64,000 bases of DNA from Platerodrilus igneus (Eukaryota; Arthropoda; Insecta; Coleoptera; Lycidae), in assembly GCA_036346225.1 (NCBI GenBank), contig JARFIW010001489.1:434001-498000 (forward strand). Direction: 5' to 3'. The translations under genes were made by a program, and so were the position numbers. Position 1 is the stretch's first letter. Each line of letters begins with the position of its first letter. This document shows, piece by piece, positions 23,811 to 34,130 of the stretch. The notes beneath the pieces were generated by a model. It was not told where the DNA came from. It did no database searches and saw only the letters and a list, made by a program, of their open reading frames with translations.

Positions 23811-24837
23811 ATTAACCACTTTCGATTATTCTAACGGGAGCCACCATACATTCCACCACACCGTTCTTTTTGAATACAACGATCCGATGAGCTTCCACAC
23901 ACTAACACCTAACGTACCTCTCCTACTATTTATTAAACAAAAACTACCGGCATCGCCATATCCGTATACGGACGTAAGCAGATGTTTGTGGATGTGTACG
24001 GGAATATGTAACCATATACATTAATCAGTCTAAGCTATTTTATTTAATCCACCAAAACTACTATTTTTCTAAAACCACAAAAATAATAATAGCCTTTATA
24101 GGTTCCACATTTCTACCATTTCCCAATGACTGGTGCTACGTACATGGAGACTTTAATTTCTTATTGAGAGAATCCTTATCCTCCACGCACTGTTGCGTTG
24201 TTGTATGCCCACCCCTTTTGGGGATATATGCTCGTTATAGGTTGTAGGACCCTCGGTTTTACTTAACTACACTTTGTGAGACCGCTTTAATCTTTTTAAT
24301 CGTGTCCTTCTCGCTTACAATACAGTAGGACTTAGCCATACTACCAACAAATTATAATACTAGATCCCCATTAAATTCGTCTTTAATTTTCCCTACAACT
24401 TTTTTTTGTTGACATGCGGTATATTGTGTTTATTATCCGCGGGGTAGTCATTCTTTTAAGATAAATATATCTTTTTTGGTATCAACTAATATTAGATTTC
24501 TCTAGGGACCTCAAATCTGCAAACAGATTTTAAATAGAACCACCCTTTACAAAGTCGCGCTTTTTAAAGACCCAAACCTCTAATTTTTACCCATCTATAT
24601 TTAACTCCATCTTTAAAACTTTTTTTTCGCTACCCAAGACATATGCTTTAACCAACCATTTCCCTAGAAATTTAAAACCGCTGTGTCCCGCGAACACCAC
24701 GTGGAGATAACACGTATACTTTTTCCACCAGGACAGAAGCAGAAAGGATTTGGAAGGTGGGAGAAGAACTTAAAAATTGTGGAATCTTAAAACTAATATA
24801 TACAATAGATTTACAAAATCAAACAACTATCTTAGAT

Positions 24838-25104
24838 TTATATCTTTATGCCCCATGCATGGGTTGATATGCTTCCAGGGATGACGTTACGCTTGTTATC
24901 TTCGCTCGATAAACTAATTTTGCTAATAATCTGCGTGTACAAATCGTTTTTTTTACTTTGGATACACACACCGGCAAGTACTCGATACAATCCAAATAAA
25001 GAATTCAATTCTTGGTGACTATTAACTTCCGCTTCCCTTGTGTACGCCCCAGACACATCCCTGGTGGTGATGTCATAGCCTTTTATAAATAAAGAGCAAT
25101 GCAA
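24838..25104 (-). pseudogene. Unknown ORF, paralogue of 23185-23445
   Basis: 88 codons with the shared YTRE...NSLFG.YRVL.G motif in its first half and a serine-rich remainder. Similarity to the other copy is limited to about 25 residues. I do not recognise the family. It lies downstream of the long broken ORF at 25424-27190, on the same strand. Confidence 0.4.
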
Positions 25105-25423
25105 TACTATTCTAAAATTTTTATTCTGACATCATACATAACAAAATTTAAAAAAATTTAATGCCAAGCATGGAGTCATTTAAACTTAATTTTAATACAA
25201 AGTTATACACAGAAGACAGTCCTTTCTTTATGTTTGTTTGGAGCGGTTTTAATTTTATCTAATTTTATTCGCAGCTAAAAATTTAAGTCGACACCCAAGT
25301 CCTCTATCTCCTTTCCTAGCCAACAGTTTGATACATAGAGACCGTCTAGGTTTTGGAATTGCAAATGTGCCGAAGTTTGCCTCTATATATAAAGTCTTTG
25401 ATTCCACCGACAACCAGATCCAT

Positions 25424-27190
25424 TCATTCGTGTAATTCTTGCAGCTTGTGACAATCTTTTAATCGCGGTTCTCCCACTATATCTTGCTTACGTATCTTGT
25501 TAGCTTGATCGACTTCTTCTTGTCGGTATTGGAGGAAATCCTTATTCTCAAACTCACTGTTGCATAGTTGCATGTCCACCACTTTTGGAAATATATGGTT
25601 GTTATAGGTTGTAAGACCCACGGTATTAAATGATCCGAAAGGTTTTTTACTAGGCAAATATACAATGTGTAACGGACCCGCTTTGCGTGTGGTGTACGCA
25701 AAGGTTACGAAACTCGCATTCCTTAGGTCGTCTATGTTATCTGCTATTTTGATAAATACGTTTTTAGAATAACCTTTTAAAAAATATACGGATTTAGTAC
25801 CATCCTTTTCCGCAAGGACGCCTACATAACTAAAAGAGTTTTTTTTACTAACCACAATGCATACAACTTGTAGAAACCAGATGTATCTAAGTCAGTCCAT
25901 CGGCAAATAAAATAATCTTCTAATTCTTCCTCATTTTCTCTAATAAGATGTTCTTTGTCTAACACATCTATGTATTATTCGCGTATTGTCGTAGTGTTTT
26001 CCATGTAGTCCAACTTTCGCTTTTTTGCATCCATTTCCTCTAATTCCAGTTGTCTTTTTCTTCCACTTTCAGCGTATGGCGTGCATAATGGGGCAATTTC
26101 CTTTAGCGCAAACGGATAGAGTTTACTGCCAATATTTACGCGTTGTAGTACAACCTCTGGACGAATGTTAGGCGGATCTATCAACCCCAATTCCGAAATG
26201 ACTATTTCTTTTGGAATTGTAGAATATGGTGTTGCAGATTGTGTAAAATACATACTACCTGCTTTAATGTAGCACTTGTGTAAGGTTTTTATTTTATCTT
26301 GGCTATCTTCCTCCTCTACTATCTCCAAATAATTTACAAGTAAATAGTTAAAACTAAAGCCGAAAGCACATACTTTATCAATTTTCCCTTTCCTCTGGTT
26401 TTCGGACAACTTAATTTTCAAGCCCGTCAATTTCTTTGTATTGCCATTCCTCCAATACACGTACTGTAGTAGGTTATTATACACTAAACAGCAGTTATTT
26501 TGTAGCTTGACCGATAGCTTACTCCACATTTTGGCAAGTGGTACCGAGTACATTGGCGCCTTTAGGAAGTAAAACTTACTATCTTCCAATAAGGTTAAAC
26601 AGTCTTTTAAGGGTTTATACACCCGTCCGCACTGACATAGCTTCCAATTGCACAGTTGTACATTGTCGCTTCCAATCGCGTAATACCATGTTCTTTCGCC
26701 AAAGTAGATACAAATGTTTCCCTTAAACGTACATCTGGACAACGTAAAAAATCTAGTATATGATTGCCAAGTTGTTAATTAACACCAGGACTTGTTATCT
26801 GACACACAAATTTGTTGTATATCTTAATTCTTGCATTGGTTGTTAGCCATGTTCAACAATCAATCCCCACAGTTTTATCGTTGTCAACTATAATATTACA
26901 CTTTTCTTCGTATTCTCCCTTATAGCAAAAGTTATGCTTTGTAGTTAAATAATTACACATCTCCATCTTGCTAAATATGCCAGCAAAATCTTAGGTTACA
27001 TACATGTCAAAAAAATAAAAATAATCTTTTTCGAGTTCGTCTAATATATCTGGTAGTTCCTCCAATAAAGTTTCCAACTTAACATCTGCTAGTTCCACTT
27101 TGTATGGAACACATATAGGATTTTGGAATTTTTTATTAATGCATTCGAGGTCTTCTTTTCCGATAATTTCTTTTACTCTCTGGCCCATCT
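25424..27190 (-). pseudogene. Long broken virus-like protein gene, ~580 codons, unnamed
   Basis: Read along the minus strand from about 27188, successive frames form one protein-like series. It runs from MGQRVKEIIGKEDLECINKK, through a block around KDYFYFFDMYVT, a TAA, then DFAGIFSKMEMCNYL, a block with NARIKIYNKFVCQITSPG and HGITRLEATMY, then the open frame ending at 25975 (about 235 codons), and finally the frame ending at 25424. I count at least three in-frame stops (about 26992, 26854 and 26789) plus one at 25975, and two frameshifts (near 26640 and 25860). A basic nuclear-localisation-like stretch (GRKRQLELEEMDAKKRKL) lies near the middle. Uniform direction and a shared break pattern argue for one gene. 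The IYNKFV and G-x-TR-x-E blocks feel like a replication or nicking protein of a small DNA virus-like element, but I cannot name a family. Confidence 0.6.
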
Positions 27191-27639
27191 TGTTAGTGCT
27201 TTGCAGAGAAAACGGAAGCTTAGCTTTAACACCAAGCCTAGCGGAAACAAATCGGTCGAACTTTCTTCGTAGATAGCTGTTAAATGCACCACAATGTTTT
27301 TTTTTAGGATAAATATCCTTTTGTTTTCAGATGTTTGTTCGGTGTCAGAAAGGTCGCAAATTTTGTTAAGCGAGCATATTTCATAAAAATATGCCCGTGT
27401 TCGGATGAGAGGTAAAATGTAAGTCCCGTGTGTAAAAACAACTAATGTAGTATCTTCGGGAGGAGCATTGAAAAATCAAATGTACAGCTACCTCGACCCC
27501 GCGGATTTGTTTTGAAGGTTTTTCGTTATAAACAAATAAGCACAATTGAAACAAACACCGGCACAATTGAGCACAAAACGAGCACAATTGGTGAGAAAGA
27601 TAAAAATTATAACTGAAAGTGGGGGGCCAACTTGACCCA

Positions 27640-28205
27640 CTTCCCTTGGGTGGTTTGTTTAGGCTTACGGATGGGCGGAGTTTTAGAAATCAAACTGCAC
27701 TGGGCCAAATTTGCACCAACTCCATTCTTGCAAGATTTTAAAATTTTGTCATGGCGAATTGTTCGTTTGGCGTTTGTTTAGGATTGTTTTGCCATTTTGG
27801 AGGTTTGTTTAGACCTACAGCTGCACGGATTTTTAAAAATCAAATTGGGTGGGCGAAATCTACACCAAGCCCGTCCTAGCAAAATTTAAAATTTTGTCAT
27901 GGCAAAGGGATTGTTTTACTATTTTGTAGGTTTGTTTAGGTCTACAAATGCTTGGATTTTTAAAATCTAATTACATGGGGCCATATTTGCACCAACACCG
28001 TCATTGCAAGATTTTAAAATTTTGTCTAGGCAAATTGTTTGTTTGGGATTGTTTCACTATTGCAATGACAAAATCTTAAAATATTGCATGGATGCGGTTG
28101 GCGCAATTTGATTTTAAAAGTCCGTGCATCTGTAGGCCTAAACAAACTTCCAAAATGGCAAAACAATCCTAAACAAACGATTTGCAATTACAAAATTTTA
28201 AAATC
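27640..28205. repeat. Mixed direct and inverted repeat array, ~130-145-bp unit
   Basis: Three head-to-tail units each contain ...CACGGATTTTTAAAAATC, ...TTTGCACCAAC..., CAAGATTTTAAAATTTTGTC and GGATTGTTTTGCCATTTTGGAG-like phrases (about 27650, 27800 and 27930). They are followed by a fourth in the opposite direction (about 28065-28205). It borders the ~119-bp array to its right. Confidence 0.8.
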
Positions 28206-28210
28206 AGGAC

Positions 28211-28243
28211 GGTCATCCCCAATATCGGTTATTGGGGATGACC
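28211..28243. repeat. Perfect 14-bp hairpin
   Basis: GGTCATCCCCAATA is followed after five bases by its exact reverse complement TATTGGGGATGACC. It sits exactly between the two satellite-like arrays. Confidence 0.95.
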
Positions 28244-28249
28244 GGTAGT

Positions 28250-31200
28250 AAAATTTTACCAAAATGAAATCTAAGCTTTTGGGTTTTGGAAAATGACACG
28301 TCACGTGCTACAAACATTGAGGGGAGTTTCCAATACTCCAAATCTGTGCAAATCTGTGCAACATAAAGGTAGTCCGTTTAAAATAAAAACTACACCTACG
28401 GATCTTAAAAATTGATTTAACACGTGCATAAATCATTTTTGAGGATGGGTTTTAAAATTTGACGGGTTCAAGGGGCTCTTAATTCTATTAGAAATAAAAC
28501 CCAAGGTTTGAATTTTGATTGCTGGTACGTCACGCATTAAATTATTTTTAGGATGGGCTTTACAATTTTAAAGGTGTAATGAAATATCTTAAATTATAAA
28601 ACTTTCCAGAAATAAAATCTAGGCTGTTGGACATGTGAGAATTGATAATTCACGTGCATATCGTTTTGGAGATTCGTTTCTTAATTTTAGGGGTTGAAGG
28701 GGTAATCGTAAATTAGAAACTCTTTCAGAAATGAAATCTAGGTCTTTGGATTCTGAGAAATGGTACCTCATGCGCATAAGTTATTTTTGGGGGTGGGCTT
28801 TTAATTTTAGGAATTGAAGAGATGATTCTAAATTAAAAATTCTTTCCGAAATGATATCTAAGCTTTTGGATTTTGAGAATTGGTACTTCACGTACATAAA
28901 TCATTTTTGAATTTTTTTAATTATAGGAATTGAAGGGAGGATACTAAATTAACAGTTCTTCCAGAAACGAATTCCAGGCATTTGGATTTTGAGAAATGAT
29001 ACCTCACATGCATAAGTCATTTTTGGGGGTGGCTTTTTAATTGTAGGGGTTGAAGAGATGATCTTAAATTAAAAATTCTTCTCAAAATTATATCTAAGCT
29101 TTTGGATTTTGAGAATCGGTACTTCAAGTGCATGAATCATTTTTGGATAGGGTTTTGTTAATTGTAGCAAATGAAGCGATGATCCTAAATTAAAAATTCT
29201 TCCAAAAATGAAATCTAGGCATTTGGGTTTTAAGAAGTGATACCTCACATGCATAAGTCATTTTTGGGGATGACTTTTTAATTTTAGGGGTTGAAGGGAT
29301 GATCCTAAATTAAAAGTTCTTCCAGAAATAAAATCTAGGCATTTGGATTTTGAAAAATGATATCTCATATGCACAAGTAATTTTTGGGGCTGGCTTTTTA
29401 ATTGTAGGGGTTGAAGGGATGATCTTAAATTAAAAATTCTTCCCAAAATTATATCTAAGCCTTTAGATTTTGAGAATCGGTACTTCACGTGCATGAATTA
29501 TTTTTGGATAGGGTTTTGTTAATTGTAGGAATTGAAGGGATGATCCTAAATTAAAAGTTCTTCCAAAAATGAAATCTAGGCATTTGGGTTTTAAAAATGA
29601 TACCTCACATGCATAAGTCATTTTGGGGATGGCTTTTAATTTTAGGGTTGAAGGATGATCCTAAATTAAAAGTTCTTCCAGAAATAAAATCTAGGCATTT
29701 GGATTTTGAGAAATGATACCTTACATGCATGTCATTTTGGGGATGGATTTTTAATTGTAGGGCTTGAAGGATGATCTTAAATTAAAATTCTCCCAAAATT
29801 ATATCTAAGCTTTTGGATTTTGAGAATCCGTACTTCACGTGCATGTATCATTTTTGTGTAGGGTTTTGTTAATTGTAGGAATTGCAGGATGATTCTAAAT
29901 TAAAAGTTCTTCCAAAATGAAATCTAGGCATTTGGGTTTTAAGAAATGATACCTCACATGCATAAGTCATTTTGGGGATGGCTTTTTAATTGTAGAGGTT
30001 GAAGGATGATCTTAAATTAAAATTTTTCCCAAAATTATATCTAAGCTTTTGGATTTTGAGAATCCGTACTTCACGTGCATGTATTATTTTTGGATAGGGT
30101 TTTGTTAATTGTAGGAATTGAAGGATGATCCTAAATTAAAAGTTCTTCCAAAAATAAAATCTAGGCATTTGGGTTTTAAGAAATGATACCTCACATGCAT
30201 AAACCATTTTTGGGGATGGCTTTTTAATTTTAGGGGTTGAAGGATGATCCTAAATTAAAAGTTCTTCCAGAAATAAAATCTAGGCATTTGGATTTTGAGA
30301 AATGATACCTTACATGCATGTCATTTTGGGGCTGGCTTTTTAATTGTAGGGGTTGAAGGATGATCTTAAATTAAAATTCTCCCTAAAATTATATCTAAGC
30401 TTTTGGATTTTGAGTATCCGTACTTCACGTGCATGTATCATTTTGTGTAGGGTTTTGTTAATTGTAGGAATTGCAGGATGATTCTAAATTAAAGTTCTTC
30501 CAAAATGAAATCTAGGCATTTGGGTTTTAATAAATGATACCTCACATGCATAAGTCATTTTTGGGGATGGCTTTTTAATTTTAGGGGTTGAAAGGATGAT
30601 CCTAAATTAAAAGTTCTTCCAAAAATAAAATCTAGGCATTTGGGTTTTAAGAAATGATACCTCACATGCATAAATCATTTTTGGGGATGGCTTTTTAATT
30701 TTAGGGGTTGAAGGGATTATCCTAAATTAAAAGTTCTTCCAGAAATAAAATCTAAGCATTTGGATTTTGAGAAATGATACCTTACATGCATGTCATTTTT
30801 GGGGCTGGCTTTTTAATTGTAGGGGTTGAAGGGATGATCTTAAATTAAAAATTCTCCCTAAAATTATATCTAAGCTTTTGGATTTTGAGAATCCGTACTT
30901 CACGTGCATGTATCATTTTTGTGTAGGGTTTTGTTAATTGTAGGAATTGCAGGGATGATTCTAAATTAAAAGTTCTTCCAAAAATGAAATCTAGGCATTT
31001 GGGTTTTAAGAAATGATACCTCACATGCATAAGTCATTTTTGGGGATGGCTTTTTAATTTTAGGGGTTGAAGGGATGATCCTAAATTAAAAGTTCTTCCA
31101 GAAATAAAATCTAGGCATTTGGATTTTGAGAAATGATACCTTACATGCATGTCATTTTTGGGGCTGGCTTTTTAATTGTAGGGGTTGAAGGGATGATCTT

Positions 31201-31655
31201 AAATTAAAATTCTCCTAAAATTATATCTAAGCTTTTGGATTTTGAGTATCCGTACTTCACGTGCATGTATCATTTTGTGTAGGGTTTTGTTAATTGTAGG
31301 AATTGCAGGGATGATTCTAAATTAAAAGTTCTTCCAAAAATGAAATCTAGGCATTTGGGTTTTAAGAAATGATACCTCACATGCATAAGTCATTTTTGGG
31401 GATGGCTTTTTAATTTTAGGGGTTGAAAGGATGATCCTAAATTAAAAGTTCTTCCAGAAATAAAATCTAGGCATTTGGATTTTGTGAAATGATACCTTAC
31501 TTGCATAACTCATTTTTGGTGGTGACTTTTTGATTTTAGAGGTTAAGAGGTGACCGTAAATTAAAATTTATCCAGAAATGAACTCTATGCTTTTGGGCTT
31601 TGAAAATTTATATTTTATCTGCAGAAGTCAATTTTGGGGTGGGATTTTTAATTGT
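28250..31655. repeat. Satellite-like array, ~119-bp monomer with higher-order pattern
   Basis: The phrase TAAATTAAAAGTTCTTCC or a variant recurs every 117-123 bases from about 28830 to 31555, with more diverged units back to 28250: roughly 28 monomers. At least three monomer types alternate: one with GTACTTCACGTGCAT, one with GATACCTCACATGCATAAG, and one with GATACCTTACATGCATGTC. The TTTTGTGTAGGG variant recurs at spacings of about 595, 475 and 355 bases (5, 4 and 3 monomers), the mark of higher-order repeats in flux. Small open frames in it (29069, 29258, 30845) are by-products. Confidence 0.93.
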
Positions 31656-32670
31656 ATGGACGTCTTTGTATTTCTACTATAATCGATAAAACACCAATAA
31701 ACCATGAACTGCACTTTTGAGCCCAGTTCACAGATCTATAAAATTCACAAATGTCCTTGGTAAATGATTCATCAGTAAGTGCACAAAATTGTCAACGGTT
31801 TGAATTATATGCATCCAACAGATGACATCATATCCTAAATAACATTCAGATAACGTATTATGCAGGTATAAGCATATTTAGTAAAAGTTGCATAATTTTT
31901 GTTCAATATCTAATGGTATTCTATCGGGAACATTATATTCCCTCAGATTCCAGAGTTTGTGACATCTTTAAAATAAATGATTACCACTCGTGGCCTGTCA
32001 ACAGATAAACATATTTACAGATTCATCATATTTCCATAGCTACACAACCATCAACACTCATAAATATATGGATCAGTTCAATGATCCCAACGCTTACAGG
32101 AAATGGATTATGGTAAAAAATTACCAAATGTAAAACAACAATGCCCTTATATCGCTAAACTGTAGAAACAACGTTATACCAAAAGGAATTCAGTCAGCTA
32201 ACTATAAATAGTACTATCCGGAAAATAATATACATTTACCCAGAACTAAGTAAACATGTGTTTTATAATATTATTTCTCCTAATTTAGAAAAGTAGTAAT
32301 GTTTATGACTACCACACCTTATAAATTCGTAAAATGCATACTTTGAGGACAATTTCTCACCGGATGATACTCCTTGTTACTATCTAAACGTGTGAGAAAC
32401 AGTTTAATTTCAATATTATTATGCAATGTTTATTTTGAGGACACCTATTATTGAGACACATTAACTCCACAATTAATACTTAAGGCTCCATCTGTTATAC
32501 AAGCAAATAAACCAGGACGACCCGAAAGTATACAAATTTCTATATATATAGAATGTACTCAAACTATCTATTTTATATAAGATCTCTTTGAGACCAGACC
32601 CCAAAGTATACAAAAGTCCTTAAATGATGCGCCCGCTTGAGAAATCGTCCCCAAACAATGCCTTACACAT
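31656..32670. other. No recognisable gene
   Basis: AT-rich single-copy-looking sequence between the satellite array and the ribozyme-bearing repeats. Nothing I can support lies in it. Confidence 0.4.
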
Positions 32671-32673
32671 AGC

Positions 32674-32711
<38 letters not shown>

Positions 32712-32735
32712 GCTTAACAAACCGAAACCGTCGGT

Positions 32736-32864
32736 CAGTGGATGTTTCCTTCCCTGTGAAGTAATAAAGCTAATGTTTTGTTAATGGCTATATAACTACT
32801 AGCCCAATTTGTATTTGTCAATAGCTCTTATTATTTTTATAAGAGTTTGTTTACAGATACGTCT

Positions 32865-32870
<6 letters not shown>
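32736..32870 (+). repeat. ~135-bp direct repeat, copy 1
   Basis: CAGTGGATGTTTCCTTCCCTGTGAAG...TTGTTTACAGATACGTCTTATTTTATA matches 33859-33996 almost base for base. Both copies adjoin (TA)n tracts and flank the pair of hammerhead-bearing units, so they belong to the same repeated cassette. Confidence 0.9.
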
Positions 32871-32905
<35 letters not shown>

Positions 32906-32916
32906 AGAATATACGA

Positions 32917-33179
32917 TGTATAGATAAACACTAACTTTACAAAGAATGGATCGAGGGTTTTTAACTATACAAAGCAAGCTAGTAATTTGCATAGCCATAA
33001 ATGAAAGAATTTGTTTGTTTCATAAAGGGAATAAACATTCTCCGACTAGTTTCGATCTTACTGGATCTCATCAGGATGAAGTGGTTTATAACCCTTATGA
33101 AACAACCAAAAACAATAAGCAAAAATAACTTCGAAAGAACTTCTGTAAGATGGCAAGAGTAAAATAAGAACGCCATCAG
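32917..33179 (-). repeat. Hammerhead-bearing unit, copy 1
   Basis: About 263 bases, from GATGTATAGATAAACAC to ACGCCATCAGAT, repeated at 33438-33700 with about 5% difference. The ribozyme motif lies in its middle. Size and tandem arrangement resemble the pseudo-LTRs of Penelope-like elements or animal retrozymes. Confidence 0.85.
33030..33090 (-). ncRNA. Type I hammerhead ribozyme motif, copy 1
   Basis: Read on the minus strand from 33090. Conserved core CTGATGA is at 33074-33068; stem II is GATC-CAGTAA-GATC (33067-33054); core GAAA follows; then a very short stem III as C-TA-G; then the cleavage triplet GTC at 33046-33044. Stem I closes with ATAAAC/GTTTAT (33089-33084 with 33036-33031) and an inner CTTC.TC/GG.GAA part with an internal loop. 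Every catalytic core position is intact. A minimal stem III is characteristic of the hammerheads described in Penelope-like elements. Self-cleavage is expected at 33044/33043 but is inference. Confidence 0.82.
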
Positions 33180-33437
33180 ATGAGAAACCACTAGTATTAA
33201 ACTAGTCAAGTACAGAAGTAAATTCGAAATTAAGTCGGTAATTCATAGATGGCCATAACAAATACGTTTCACCTTTGGGTTTGTTAGGTGTGTTAAACGC
33301 AAGAATTTTTGCAAAAATATAACACACCGTCCCTTGGCGGCGCTCGGGCTAATACCCTAGAGGGGCAACGATCAAATTAAACATGATATTAAAAATAATT
33401 GTTTATAGCAAATTTAATAAATAAAACAGTATGTAGG

Positions 33438-33700
33438 ATGTATAGATAAACACCCACTTTACGAAGAATTGAAAGAGGGTTTTTAACTATACAAAGCAAG
33501 CTAGTAATTTGCATAGCCATAAATGAAAGAATTTGTTTGTTTCATAAAGAGAATAAACATTCTCCGACTAGTTTCGATCTTACTGGATCTCATCAGGATG
33601 AAGTGGTTTATAACTCTTATAAAACAACCAAAAACAACAGGCAAAAATAACTTTGAAAAACTTCTGTAAGATGGCAAGAGTAAAATAAGAACGCCATCAG
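33438..33700 (-). repeat. Hammerhead-bearing unit, copy 2
   Basis: Second copy of the 263-base unit. A 27-base inverted repeat (AATTTGCTATAAGCAATTATT at 33697 and its inverted partner at about 33391) encloses this copy, suggesting it was a separate insertion or a snap-back product. Confidence 0.85.
33552..33612 (-). ncRNA. Type I hammerhead ribozyme motif, copy 2
   Basis: Same core, stem II and stem I pairing as copy 1 (ATAAAC at 33553-33558 pairing with GTTTAT at 33606-33611). The sequence differs from copy 1 only outside the core, consistent with a functional constraint or a young duplication. Confidence 0.82.
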
Positions 33701-33727
33701 ATTTGCTATAAGCAATTATTTTTAATA

Positions 33728-33759
33728 CCATATATATATATATATATATATATTACACA

Positions 33760-33790
<31 letters not shown>

Positions 33791-33809
33791 CCGTGTGTCT
33801 GTGTGTATG

Positions 33810-33855
<46 letters not shown>

Positions 33856-33858
33856 GTA
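33728..33858. repeat. (TA)n-(GT)n-(TA)n microsatellite cluster
   Basis: A TA tract, a GT tract of about 30 bases with interruptions, and another TA tract of about 50 bases, located between hammerhead copy 2 and the second 135-bp repeat. The open frame through it is a repeat artefact. Confidence 0.95.
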
Positions 33859-33996
33859 CAGTGGATGCTTCCCCCCCTGTGAAGTAATAAAGCTAATGTT
33901 TTGTTAATGGCTATATAACTACTAGCCCGATTTGTATTTGTCAATAGCTCTTATTATTTTCATAAGAGCTTGTTTACAGATTTATCTTATTTTATA
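33859..33996 (+). repeat. ~135-bp direct repeat, copy 2
   Basis: Partner of 32736-32870. Confidence 0.9.
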
Positions 33997-34063
33997 TTGT
34001 TCTACACAATTTCTTGTTGCGGACTGCAAATAACCTGTCTCGTATTATATGTATATATATTGC

Positions 34064-34130
34064 CGTGGAAGCTGGGGCAGTCCTTGGATTACTTTATTAA
34101 AATTCGTGCCCCACCTGGGCCAAAATAAAA
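34064..34130 (-). repeat. PBS-like unit next to a TATATATAT tract
   Basis: TATTGCCGTGGAAGC...AAATTCGTGCCCCACCTGGGCCAAAAT. On the minus strand the last part reads TTTTGGCCCAGGTGGGGCACGAA, close to a gypsy-type tRNA-Lys primer-binding site; its other end matches the GTTCCACGGCAATA phrase at 10022. Confidence 0.5.

Noticed and set aside
28250..31655. CRISPR-like or coding repeat array
   Set aside because: Monomers are contiguous without spacers, and the frames through them are short and inconsistent; it is a satellite-like array in a eukaryote.
33501..33731. 76-codon ORFs at 32979-33209 and 33501-33731
   Set aside because: They overlap the hammerhead-bearing repeats and are alike only because the DNA is duplicated.
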